25,562 nucleotides of DNA, from contig CAMDDI010000006.1 in NCBI GenBank assembly GCA_945890905.1, forward strand, positions 1-25,562. The letters run 5' to 3'. Below the pieces are notes generated by a model. The model saw only the letters and a list, made by a program, of their open reading frames with translations. It was not told the origin of the DNA and did not search any database. A program made the position numbers and the translations under genes. Below, one piece after another: positions 1-7,589 of this stretch. Source of the stretch: Bacteriovorax stolpii. Lineage in GTDB: Bacteria; Bdellovibrionota; Bacteriovoracia; Bacteriovoracales; Bacteriovoracaceae. The number at the start of each line of letters is the position of its first letter. Positions within the stretch are counted from its first letter, which is position 1.

Positions 1-1
1 T

Positions 2-871
2 GATGACGCCAATATTCTCATTGTAGACGAGGGATGCTCTTACGGACAGATCGCCAACTGGGACAATGTTTCAGGGAATGTAATCGTTGACGGAAAACTT
101 TTTGCTAAATTAAACAATCTCAATAAAGCCGCTCTCTATCTTCACGAAGCCGTTTACTATCAAGCTCGACGTTACTGGGGAGCAAGAGACTCAACAAGTT
201 CTAGAAGACTAACTGCAGAGGCCCTAGGATCAAGAGGCAACTTTTCTTTTATCGGTGTTGATAACGGAGTAAAATTTAATGAACAAGCTTCCCCTGCTGA
301 AGTTCAAGTCAGTAAGACTGATAAGATCATTACAATTAAAAATAACTTAGGTGATGCTGACTTTTATAGTTCAAATGTTCTTTTGAAAGTATCTGCTTCT
401 TTACCCAATGCTCAAAAACAACTAGAACAAGCAAGAAACGCTTCACAAGCTGCCTACGAAGCCTCAAACAGAGCGAATCGAGCTTGGTCAGAACTATCAA
501 ATAGCATAAAGAAACTTCAAAGAGGCTCAAGAGAATATAAGAGAGTATCAAAACTCGAAAATGAAGCACAACAAACTGATCTAAGACTACAAAGAGAATT
601 GCAAGACTCTTACCCTCCCATATATAGAGCTGAAGCCTACGTAAAGACACTTGCGTTCAGTAATGGCAGTTTTGATGAATCCACTAAATTCCAACTTTTC
701 AACAGTATTCAAGGAGGAGGGCCAGAAAACATGTATGACTATGAAATATCCATCGAAGTTTTAGTCAAAGGTGAGATCGTTCACTCTGAAGTTATGAAGG
801 GCAATGTAAAAAAAGATCGTATGGAGCATGCTTCTTTAGTTTATGAAAATTTCGTCAATAAAAGAAATTAA
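2..871 (+). CDS. Hypothetical protein, 5' end outside the window
   Basis: The reading frame is open from the first bases of the window to a TAA at 869-871, giving at least 289 residues; the real start lies upstream. A TTG at 383 is in frame but is not a credible start, because the frame upstream of it is equally protein-like. The first part is beta-rich (ILIVDEG, NVIVDGKLFA), followed by a helix with LHEAVYYQARRY (window residues 47-58) and an Arg/Ser-rich turn. Residues about 130-200 are highly charged, Gln/Ala-rich and probably coiled coil. The C-terminal part is beta-rich again. I recognise no enzyme family. The LHEAxYxxxR plus SxRxRRL-like pattern recalls uncharacterised exported proteins of Bdellovibrionota (recollection, not a search). 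No membrane segment is visible in this part. Confidence 0.8.
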   Translation, partial: DDANILIVDEGCSYGQIANWDNVSGNVIVDGKLFAKLNNLNKAALYLHEAVYYQARRYWGARDSTSSRRLTAEALGSRGNFSFIGVDNGVKFNEQASPAEVQVSKTDKIITIKNNLGDADFYSSNVLLKVSASLPNAQKQLEQARNASQAAYEASNRANRAWSELSNSIKKLQRGSREYKRVSKLENEAQQTDLRLQRELQDSYPPIYRAEAYVKTLAFSNGSFDESTKFQLFNSIQGGGPENMYDYEISIEVLVKGEIVHSEVMKGNVKKDRMEHASLVYENFVNKRN

Positions 872-889
872 TTTAAGGATCCGCAACGT

Positions 890-914
890 CGGGAAGATAG
901 CTTTTACCTTCCCG
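890..914. other. Hairpin between convergent genes
   Basis: A 7-bp perfect inverted repeat, CGGGAAG at 890-896 and CTTCCCG at 908-914, with an 11-base loop, lies between the stop of the upstream plus gene (871) and the stop of the minus-strand FMN reductase (944). Neither side has the T-tract of a standard intrinsic terminator: on the plus strand the hairpin is followed by A-rich sequence. It may still serve as a 3' end stabiliser for either transcript. Terminator function is not established. Confidence 0.4.
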
Positions 915-943
915 GCAATAAAAAAATCCCTCTAAAGCCTAAT

Positions 944-1456
944 TTAGGAATGAGACATTCTTGAATGATCGATAAGCTGATTACAAACAATCTCTAACGA
1001 CGCTGGATCCACTACTTTTTGAGGAGTTGTGTGGATCTGGCGGCCCAAAACGTTCATACCTAAATAAGAGAGTTGCAGACGCATGGCCGCTAGAACGTTG
1101 AGTCCACCACCCGCACTGTGAGTGGCGATAACCACTGGTCGATTATTGAAATGATCTCTCCAGTTTTTAGAAGAGCGAGAGGTCCAAGCAAGGAAGTTGG
1201 AAAATGCTGGAGGAGAGCTTCCATTATACTCAGGGGCCACAAACACATAGCCTTGAACACTGTAGTGTTCTTTTAGTTTCTCGGCCAAATCGGCGGCGCT
1301 AAAACTGCTTTCAGATTTCGTGGTATAAAGAGGTAAGTTTAAATCTACGATATTAATAAACTCTGTCTGAACATTTTTTTGAGAAAAAAACTTCTCAAAC
1401 TCACGGGCGAGCTCCATATTTTTGCCTTGGCTGGCCACAACGATACAAATTTTCAT
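944..1456 (-). CDS. NAD(P)H-dependent FMN reductase family protein
   Basis: A 170-residue flavodoxin-like protein of the NADPH-dependent FMN reductase family (SsuE/ChrR/YieF type). These enzymes are cytoplasmic and use NAD(P)H to reduce FMN or, through bound FMN, quinones, azo compounds or chromate. Visible features are an N-terminal beta strand and loop (ICIVVASQGKN, 3-13) in the place of the phosphate-binding GSxR loop, the flavin-contacting PEYNGS motif at 75-80 followed by PPAFSNFLAW, and the THSAGGG segment around 112-118. The length is normal for the family. The start has a good ribosome binding site, AAGGAG, four to five bases upstream on the minus strand. The GSxR loop is altered, so cofactor preference cannot be read from sequence. 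The gene is transcribed alone, divergent from the HNH nuclease gene. Confidence 0.85.
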   Translation of the reverse strand: MKICIVVASQGKNMELAREFEKFFSQKNVQTEFINIVDLNLPLYTTKSESSFSAADLAEKLKEHYSVQGYVFVAPEYNGSSPPAFSNFLAWTSRSSKNWRDHFNNRPVVIATHSAGGGLNVLAAMRLQLSYLGMNVLGRQIHTTPQKVVDPASLEIVCNQLIDHSRMSHS

Positions 1457-1571
1457 AAAGACTCCTTAAAAGTTATTTCTATCATTTCAAACTGGCCAAA
1501 CATTATAATCCCTTAATCACTTTCGTATTCTTAGATAGTTACCTCAAAATGAACTGCATATCATCGGACAA

Positions 1572-1630
1572 ACAGAGGTCATTTTTTCAACCTCTGTACG
1601 AATTGACTGGGGCATTTAAGTGGGTTTAGT
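1572..1630 (+). promoter_or_regulatory. Inverted repeat and possible promoter for the HNH gene
   Basis: An 8-bp perfect inverted repeat (ACAGAGGT at 1572-1579, ACCTCTGT at 1590-1597) is followed after five bases by TTGACT (1603-1608, 5 of 6 to the sigma-70 -35 box) and, after 16 bases, TTTAGT (1625-1630, 4 of 6 to the -10 box). Initiation would fall near 1637, about seven bases before the ATG at 1644, so the message would be nearly leaderless. The repeat is placed like an activator or repressor site. It could equally be an RNA hairpin of an upstream transcript. Confidence 0.35.
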
Positions 1631-1643
1631 GTACATAAATACC

Positions 1644-2117
1644 ATGAAAAATCTGACTATCACACTGGCCCTAGTTTTTTCAACTTTTGCCATGGCAGGA
1701 CTGCCCGACTTCCCTAGGGGTCCAGATACAACACTTACGCCTGGTACTTTGTGCACAACTCCCTCTACCTATCGTTATCCTGAGCGTATTGCTTATTGTG
1801 AAAGAAACGTTTCTGGAGATGAGAAACAAGAAATCTTCGCCATGTACCGTGCTAAAGGTTTTAGACTTTCCGGAGATCGTGGGGACTATAAAATTGATCA
1901 CTTCATGCCGTTATGTGCTGGTGGAAGTAATGAAAAAACAAATCTATGGCCTCAGCATAAAACAGTTTATGGAATCACTGATCCCATTGAAGAATTAGGT
2001 TGTCAGAAATTGGCCATGGCACGAATCACTCAAAAAGACCTAGTGACACTGATCAAAATTGCCAAATACGATCTTTCAAAAGTTCCTCAGGTTATTCAGA
2101 GACTTCGCTCACTCTAA
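1644..2117 (+). CDS. Exported HNH endonuclease-like protein
   Basis: A 157-residue protein with an N-terminal signal peptide (residues 1-18, MKNLT to AMA, cleavage before Gly19). The mature part ends in an HNH-type nuclease module. The key element is DYKIDHFMPL (81-90), with the DH pair at 85-86, followed by GGSN (93-96) and NLWPQ (100-104). The order DHxxPLxxGGSNxxxNLWP is the signature of a known group of small HNH proteins. Four cysteines (37, 52, 91, 120) suggest two disulfides after export. A longer reading from GTG 1620 would put eight residues before the signal peptide, so ATG 1644 is preferred although no clear Shine-Dalgarno precedes it. Likely role: a periplasmic or secreted DNase, useful for degrading prey or environmental DNA; substrate and activity are inferred. 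Confidence 0.75.
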   Translation: MKNLTITLALVFSTFAMAGLPDFPRGPDTTLTPGTLCTTPSTYRYPERIAYCERNVSGDEKQEIFAMYRAKGFRLSGDRGDYKIDHFMPLCAGGSNEKTNLWPQHKTVYGITDPIEELGCQKLAMARITQKDLVTLIKIAKYDLSKVPQVIQRLRSL

Positions 2118-2178
2118 GTTTTCTTATTGAAACTTCAAGCCCCAAGAGCCTTATCCAGAACGGAACTGGTAAGGAATT

Positions 2179-2595
2179 TCATTCTTTTAAATCATTCACT
2201 TTATGTTCTAGATTCGGCACTTCTGATTTGAGGATAAACTGATCGAGTTCAGAGTCATCATCGAGATTGGCGTACATGAGGATCTTGAATCCATCATTTG
2301 AAGTTCTACAATCTGGGCACATTTTTTGAGTAATAAGATCATTCTCGGCAATACTCATGTAATAAAATGAATTTTGCGCTTCAAAGGCTTCAATTTCACT
2401 CCAAGAGGGAAAGCGGCCATGGGTGGATTTAAAATCAGCTATGAGTTTGAGCATCGATTCTGCCCGATCCTGGCCCTGAGCTTGCTGAGTTTTAAAATGC
2501 AGTTCTTCTTGATGGCCTTCATAGGCCCGAAAACCTAGAAAGGCAGCTAGCACCAGTGGGATAATGATTAAAAGAGCGACTTTAAGTTTCTTCAT
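2179..2595 (-). CDS. Membrane-anchored small protein of unknown function
   Basis: A 138-residue protein. Residues 5-23 (KVALLIIIPLVLAAFLGFR) form one hydrophobic helix, too long and without a clear cleavage site, so this is more likely an inner-membrane anchor than a cleaved signal. A helical stretch follows, with SMLKLIADFKSTHGRFPSW (about 47-65), which resembles the helix-to-turn region of type II secretion or minor-pilin proteins (DxxxxxGRxP). This is only a resemblance: there is no prepilin peptidase site. A CPDC motif lies around residues 93-96 and could bind metal or be redox active. The start has no Shine-Dalgarno; a TATCAT -10-like hexamer ends six bases upstream of the ATG. I do not recognise the family. 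Confidence 0.65.
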   Translation of the reverse strand: MKKLKVALLIIIPLVLAAFLGFRAYEGHQEELHFKTQQAQGQDRAESMLKLIADFKSTHGRFPSWSEIEAFEAQNSFYYMSIAENDLITQKMCPDCRTSNDGFKILMYANLDDDSELDQFILKSEVPNLEHKVNDLKE

Positions 2596-2706
2596 AAATT
2601 AATGATAAACGATTTCAGCGGTTTAGAAAACCTCTTGAGAGAGTAAAATTTATAGGTCCAAAATCTCAAGTTAGAGAACTAGTCCCTCTATGCTAGAACC
2701 CAGCTC

Positions 2707-4896
2707 ATGAAAAAATTAATCCTCACCCTCACTCTTCTGAGTGTCGCTACCTTTTCACATGCCGAAGATGTACCGGGGCAGAACCTTTTAAATTATTTCC
2801 AGGCCAATTGCCGCTCTCAAGGAGAATGGACTAAGGCAGCTCTGGCCGATTCTAACGCCTTAATTGAAACTCTAAGAAGTATTCAAAATGACCCAGACTG
2901 TAAGACAGTGGGTGGCGCGATTTCAAGTTTAAATAATCTCAACGTTCAATTGCAAAGCTTGGCCAGCGTCAATCAGACTCAACAACAAATTGCTGCCTAC
3001 AATGCTCAAGAGCAAGAACTTATGGTTCAACTCTCACAGACATCCAATCAAGCTTCTCTAAACATCATCAACCAAAATTTGCGTGACCTTCAAGTCAATC
3101 GCGCTGGGATTCTTGGAAGAGAGCGTTCACAAAAAGATCTTAATGATCCTGCTAAACTCGAAGTCTTAACTGGTGTCATCAACACCGCCAATGCCACTTT
3201 TCAACAAGTGACTTCAAATCAAAAATGCTTACAAAAGAATCCTAATGTTCTCAATACAGCAACCTCAGTCCTCTCAGCTATAGGGGCCACTGCTGCTGTT
3301 GTGAATCCAGCCTTGGGCCTAGGAATTACTGCGGGGGCCGTACTATTAGGAACAACAATTGAAAGTTATAAAGGTTACAGCAACAGCCGGGACATTCGCC
3401 GAATTGCAGATAACTCAATCGCCTTTGAAGGTTACAAATGTGCCATCGAAACCATGACAGATCGTTGGTGTCAGATGAAGGATGCAGAATCTTTCTTGGC
3501 CTTCAAGGCCCAGCAGCGCCAAGGTCCTAGTGTTGGGAGCGGTTTAGCAAAGGCCATCCGTCTCAATGACCGTGAAATCCCTGCCCTTTTAGAGTGGCTC
3601 AATAAAGTAAAAAGTGGAGTTTCTCCCACTAATACTGCAGATGCTGGCCGCCAAAATACTGTACTTGCCCGTGAACTTATTCTCAGAACTTCTGAAGGAA
3701 ATGGAATTGGTCTCATAGAACAAACTAGAGTTTCTTATAATGTGGCCGCAAATAGAATTGAAAAATGGAACTTAATCAAAAGTATTGTGAATTCTCTGGC
3801 GCCTTCTTCGCCTCAGCAAAATCAGAGTGAGTCTTACGGTCCAAAATCTCCTTTGTATGATGTATACTCCAGAGGCTACGCTCCTTTTCAGCTATTAGGT
3901 CTAGATGATACAGGCCTTCAAAATCCACAGACTGGAGAATACTACACACTTGATACCTGGCCTGGACGCAACAGCTACAATCCAGACATCGATATAGTCA
4001 AAGCCCATTTTATTTTTTGGGTAGAGAAAGCGCGCTTGATTGTGAACCAAGAACTCTCGCAAGTTCTTCAACCAGATGCTCTGCAAACTCTCTCCACTGC
4101 ATATGATCCATCTGGACGCTACAAAACTTCTCCTATGGATGCTATTAAGAGTATTGTGGAGTTCTTAGAGAAAAATCCTCCTCGTGAACACGACATGGCC
4201 TTTAGAAAACTTTATGCCTCTACCCTACTGAGCTTAAAAGGAATCCATTCAGTCACTGAAACGGCCGTAATCGAACAAGATAAGCCGATTGACCGAATTA
4301 AAAAATCTCCCATTGAAGAGATCTATGAACTCGCTCAGCTCAAATACGGAACGGTGGTTCTGGAAGCCCGGATGGATCTTATTGTCCGGCTCTCACTTTT
4401 AGAACTCTTAAGAACAAGTCCTCCTGCGGATCAAGTTTTAGTGGCCCAATTACTTGCGGCCGAAAGATTCACTGAAACTTTGTCCCGCATGAATGGTGGC
4501 GAAAATCTTGCGCGCATCCGACAGGACATTATGAACGCTCAACCAGTAACGATCTCGAACTTAAATTCTTTCGGAGAACTTTTTGGAAAAAATATTTCAA
4601 AAATTCTCATGCGACTTTTCAACGAAGAAAGAAATGCCACAGGGACTATTGCTAGGTCGAAGCGAAACGCCCGCACGCAGATGTGTCATCTGCTTCTAGG
4701 TGTGCCAGATATTCTCAATTACGTGAACGTGAGTTACTGCGAAGGTCTAAAAATGGATCCGTTAGTGGTAGGTGGCCCCGACACCCCCGCTCTGAATCAG
4801 AATTCGTACACCCGGGACTACAATGACCGCGCTTGTGTGTACCGGGAGTTCTTCCGTCAGACGAGGATCTATGAAAACTGGGGAATCCGTCCTTGA
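2707..4896 (+). CDS. Large exported protein of unknown function (729 aa)
   Basis: The protein starts with a clear signal peptide (1-19, cleavage SHA/E). The mature part has a Gln/Asn-rich helical region (about 65-135), probably coiled coil. A striking hydrophobic Ala/Gly/Val segment follows at about 185-217 (VLSAIGATAAVVNPALGL and onward); it could be a helical hairpin inserting in a membrane. A long mostly helical C-terminal region follows. Cysteines are spread along the chain, clustering near residues 240-260 and in the last 70 residues (MCHLLLG, VSYCEGL, RACVYR), consistent with disulfides in the periplasm. I find no catalytic motif. It may be one of the large lineage-specific exported proteins of Bdellovibrionota. 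A TAGAAC hexamer ends seven bases before the ATG and no Shine-Dalgarno is visible. It is followed at once by a promoter for the next gene, so it appears monocistronic. Confidence 0.85.
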   Translation: MKKLILTLTLLSVATFSHAEDVPGQNLLNYFQANCRSQGEWTKAALADSNALIETLRSIQNDPDCKTVGGAISSLNNLNVQLQSLASVNQTQQQIAAYNAQEQELMVQLSQTSNQASLNIINQNLRDLQVNRAGILGRERSQKDLNDPAKLEVLTGVINTANATFQQVTSNQKCLQKNPNVLNTATSVLSAIGATAAVVNPALGLGITAGAVLLGTTIESYKGYSNSRDIRRIADNSIAFEGYKCAIETMTDRWCQMKDAESFLAFKAQQRQGPSVGSGLAKAIRLNDREIPALLEWLNKVKSGVSPTNTADAGRQNTVLARELILRTSEGNGIGLIEQTRVSYNVAANRIEKWNLIKSIVNSLAPSSPQQNQSESYGPKSPLYDVYSRGYAPFQLLGLDDTGLQNPQTGEYYTLDTWPGRNSYNPDIDIVKAHFIFWVEKARLIVNQELSQVLQPDALQTLSTAYDPSGRYKTSPMDAIKSIVEFLEKNPPREHDMAFRKLYASTLLSLKGIHSVTETAVIEQDKPIDRIKKSPIEEIYELAQLKYGTVVLEARMDLIVRLSLLELLRTSPPADQVLVAQLLAAERFTETLSRMNGGENLARIRQDIMNAQPVTISNLNSFGELFGKNISKILMRLFNEERNATGTIARSKRNARTQMCHLLLGVPDILNYVNVSYCEGLKMDPLVVGGPDTPALNQNSYTRDYNDRACVYREFFRQTRIYENWGIRP

Positions 4897-4920
4897 CTAG
4901 CTGTCCAATTCTGATAGAAA
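4893..4920 (+). promoter_or_regulatory. Probable sigma-70 promoter of the DHS-like gene
   Basis: TTGACT (4893-4898, 5 of 6 to the -35 consensus) overlaps the stop codon of the preceding gene. After 16 bases it is followed by TAGAAA (4915-4920, 4 of 6 to the -10 box). Initiation near 4927 would give a leader of about 28 bases carrying the GGAGAG ribosome binding site of the gene at 4955. Confidence 0.5.
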
Positions 4921-4954
4921 TGTGCCATCATTTTTAAAAATCAACGGAGAGTAT

Positions 4955-5935
4955 ATGCCTACTAAAGGTCCAGTTTCCCAGTTCATGGAACACCACTACC
5001 GTCACTTCAATGCAGCTTCAATGATGGACGCTGTAAAAGCTTACGAAGTTCATATTGCTGGTGGCGGAAAAATGATGGTGACTCTTGCAGGTGCCATGAG
5101 TACCGCCGAGCTAGGTCTCTCTCTTGCAGAAATGATCCGCAATGGAAAAGTTCACGCCATTTCTTGCACGGGTGCCAACCTTGAAGAAGATATTTATAAC
5201 TTAGTAGCTCACGATCATTATGAACGTATTCCTGATTGGCGCGCCCTCACAAAAGAAGCCGAACAAGATCTCTATGATCGCCACTTAAACCGCGTGACTG
5301 ATACTTGTATTCCGGAAGAAGCGGCCATGAGAAAAATTTGGTCTATTATGGCCGATGAATGGCAAGAAGCTGAATCAAAGGGTGAGCGCTGCTTCCCTCA
5401 TGAGTTTTTCTACCGTGCTCTAAAAAAAGGGAAATTCCAAGCTCAGGCGCAAATTGATCCAAAAAATTCTTGGATGCTCGCTGCTGCTGAAAAAAACCTT
5501 CCCATGGTCGTTCCAGGTTGGGAAGATTCTACTCTCGGAAATATGTACGCTTCATTTTGTATGCGCGGTGAAGTTAAAAATGTTCACACTGTTCGTACCG
5601 GAATTGAGTATATGACCTCTCTAGCTGAGTGGTACATGAAGACAGCTGAAACAAGTTCCATTGGCTTTTTCCAAATTGGTGGCGGTATTGCTGGTGACTT
5701 CCCGATTTGCGTGGTTCCAATGATTCGTCAAGATCTTGAAAAAAATGATATCCGTCTTTGGGGTTACTTCTGTCAGATATCGGATTCAACAACTTCATAC
5801 GGATCATACTCGGGTGCTGTTCCTAACGAAAAAATTACTTGGGGTAAACTCTCTAAGGAGACTCCTAGCTTTATCGTAGAAAGTGATGCAACCATTGTTG
5901 CTCCACTCATGTTCGCTCATATTTTAGGTTGGTAG
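4955..5935 (+). CDS. Deoxyhypusine synthase-like protein
   Basis: A 326-residue protein of the deoxyhypusine synthase superfamily, NAD-dependent enzymes that transfer the aminobutyl group of spermidine to an acceptor amine. Visible motifs are the NAD-binding SCTGANLEEDIYNL segment and, near the C-terminus, PNEKITWGKL with Glu292, Trp296 and Lys298. Their spacing matches human DHS Glu323-Trp327-Lys329, where the lysine forms the covalent imine. The HHIANAN stretch of eukaryotic DHS, which holds a catalytic histidine, reads GGGIAGD here (242-248). Bacteria lack eIF5A, so the acceptor is probably a small amine (homospermidine-type or other polyamine chemistry) or another protein; this is inference. 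The start at ATG 4955 is chosen for the GGAGAG ribosome binding site; an upstream GTG at 4922 is in frame but has no site. Cytoplasmic, monocistronic, ended by a strong terminator. Confidence 0.88.
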   Translation: MPTKGPVSQFMEHHYRHFNAASMMDAVKAYEVHIAGGGKMMVTLAGAMSTAELGLSLAEMIRNGKVHAISCTGANLEEDIYNLVAHDHYERIPDWRALTKEAEQDLYDRHLNRVTDTCIPEEAAMRKIWSIMADEWQEAESKGERCFPHEFFYRALKKGKFQAQAQIDPKNSWMLAAAEKNLPMVVPGWEDSTLGNMYASFCMRGEVKNVHTVRTGIEYMTSLAEWYMKTAETSSIGFFQIGGGIAGDFPICVVPMIRQDLEKNDIRLWGYFCQISDSTTSYGSYSGAVPNEKITWGKLSKETPSFIVESDATIVAPLMFAHILGW

Positions 5936-5942
5936 TAAATTG

Positions 5943-5968
5943 GGGCCACCTTTAGGGGTGGCCCTTTT
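5943..5968 (+). terminator. Intrinsic terminator of the DHS-like gene
   Basis: An 8-bp perfect GC-rich stem (GGGCCACC at 5943-5950, GGTGGCCC at 5957-5964) with a 6-base loop is followed by TTTT. It begins eight bases after the stop codon at 5935. The loop contains the stop codon of the convergent minus-strand glycosyltransferase gene, whose last codons form one arm. On the minus strand there is no good T-tract, so termination is best supported for the plus direction. Confidence 0.88.
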
Positions 5969-7538
5969 GAATCTGGTTCAACGTATCTTTGATGTAGCCT
6001 TTAAGCTTTGGATCAATTTGGTTGAGTTTAACTTCATCTTTTAATAAATCCTGCGCGATCACCTGATAATAATCCACATAAGGGCCGTAATCTTTGAAGC
6101 TGCTTAAAAATATAGGCATCTGCAAGGCCAAAATCCCCTCTAGCTTTATGGGGTCACTCCACTCTTTTATCAGTAGACTATTTCCCCAACGCCTCACCTC
6201 AGGGTAAGGAAAATCTTTTTTGAGATTTTCTGCAACCTTAGCAAGAAGATCTTTTCTTGAAGGATCTACCTTGTAGTCATAAGAATCGATCAGAATTTGA
6301 TAGATTGCTACTTCAGGATAATTCTTGCGGTAGATATCGATCACAGGGGCCGCTTCTTTGAGCTGACCCTCTTTGATGAGATAAGTGGTGGCCGTAAAAT
6401 TAAAACCATGATCAGTGTAAGATTTTGTCACCGTATCTAAGACCCATCTTGAGCGGGGATAAATCTCAGAATTTCTCAATTGATTGAGCCCAAGATAGAT
6501 TCCGAGGACGATCAAGAGAATCATCATGACTTTTTTAGTCTGAGGCCACATCCCTAATCCCATTGCAAGAAAGGCCAGAGGTAAATAAGTCCGGTGCTCA
6601 AAAGCGAGGTGATTGATAGGAAAAAATCCCGATTCCGGAAGGAATGAAAGATAGAAACCAATGAAAAAAAGTTTGAACAATTTGTTGGAAACAAATTTAA
6701 GAACGAGACCAAAAATAGCCAGATGACCTAAAAGAAATGGCCAATTGAAATTTTGAGCGGGAAAAAAATCATAGAGATACTGAAAGTTTATGGGAATGAG
6801 AATGAGTTTAAAATAAGTAAAGACGACTTCTGACTGAATGAAGAAATAATCAAGAGAGTTGATTTTCAAGTTTTGCGTATTCTTCTCTCCTAAAGCATAA
6901 AAGAGTACCGGTAAAAGCAGCGCAGGGAGATACAACAAAATCCATGATCGTGAAAACTTAGAAGCCCGAGATGGGTACAAAGTCGCCACGAGCAAGAATA
7001 AGGGAAGAAAAGAAGCTATGGGTTTACACAGCATGGATAAAACAAAATAGAAAATGCTAAATCCCAAATGTTTCTTTGAACCTGACTCTTGCGTGTCAAA
7101 AAATGCAGATAGACTCAGGAGTGCAAAAAGTGAAGCCAAGATCACACCCTGCTGAATGACAATATTTAGGGTCTGACTGTTTAATGGATGAAGTGCAAAC
7201 AAGAGTCCTATCATAAGAGGAGCGTAGCTATGCTGCTTGGATTCTTTTTCTATTATCTGATAGAGTTTTAGGGCCACAAAGGCATGAAGAATAATACCAA
7301 TAATTCGGTAGCCAGTAGGGTTAGTTCCAAAAAACTTAAACTCTGCCCAGATCAAACTCATAAGCACAGGCCGGTCCCCCAGATCTCCAGTTAGAGAACT
7401 CCAAATATTCAAGAGTTCAGGATTGTGAAGAATTCGGATGTAGTCATCACCTAAGAACTCATTATTTAAAACACTGAGGTAGCTCAGGAGTGTCAAGATG
7501 AGGGCCAAAAGGAAAAACTGGGATTGCTTTGTGATCAT
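5952..7538 (-). CDS. TMTC-like GT-C family membrane glycosyltransferase
   Basis: A 528-residue polytopic membrane protein with about ten hydrophobic segments in residues 8-355 and a soluble C-terminal part of about 165 residues. The first membrane segment is followed by NEFLGDDY with Asp31-Asp32. This is the acidic pair in the first extracytoplasmic loop typical of GT-C glycosyltransferases, which take sugar from a polyprenyl phosphate. Segments such as NPTGYRIIGIILHAFVA, LFALHPLN and FEHRTYLPLAF match the pattern of TMTC-type O-mannosyltransferases and their bacterial relatives. The C-terminal domain is helical and may hold TPR-like repeats. It would glycosylate a protein or lipid on the outer face of the inner membrane. 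It is divergent from the radical SAM/GT2 operon. The ribosome binding site is weak, and the 3' end is embedded in the neighbour's terminator. Family placement is fairly sure; substrate is unknown. Confidence 0.8.
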   Translation of the reverse strand: MITKQSQFFLLALILTLLSYLSVLNNEFLGDDYIRILHNPELLNIWSSLTGDLGDRPVLMSLIWAEFKFFGTNPTGYRIIGIILHAFVALKLYQIIEKESKQHSYAPLMIGLLFALHPLNSQTLNIVIQQGVILASLFALLSLSAFFDTQESGSKKHLGFSIFYFVLSMLCKPIASFLPLFLLVATLYPSRASKFSRSWILLYLPALLLPVLFYALGEKNTQNLKINSLDYFFIQSEVVFTYFKLILIPINFQYLYDFFPAQNFNWPFLLGHLAIFGLVLKFVSNKLFKLFFIGFYLSFLPESGFFPINHLAFEHRTYLPLAFLAMGLGMWPQTKKVMMILLIVLGIYLGLNQLRNSEIYPRSRWVLDTVTKSYTDHGFNFTATTYLIKEGQLKEAAPVIDIYRKNYPEVAIYQILIDSYDYKVDPSRKDLLAKVAENLKKDFPYPEVRRWGNSLLIKEWSDPIKLEGILALQMPIFLSSFKDYGPYVDYYQVIAQDLLKDEVKLNQIDPKLKGYIKDTLNQIQKGHP

Positions 7539-7589
7539 GTCATCACTCTACCTGGAGTCCAGAGAAAATTAAACTTCAAAGACAGGTCG

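Noticed and set aside
336..650. 104-codon minus-strand frame rich in Leu and Val
   Set aside because: It is antisense to the first gene, whose frame is open across the whole region; the composition is what the complement of a Gln/Glu/Arg-rich coiled coil gives.
4921..4940. Sigma-54-like TGGCAC on the minus strand
   Set aside because: The -12 GC is absent at the required ten-base distance and no minus-strand gene starts nearby.
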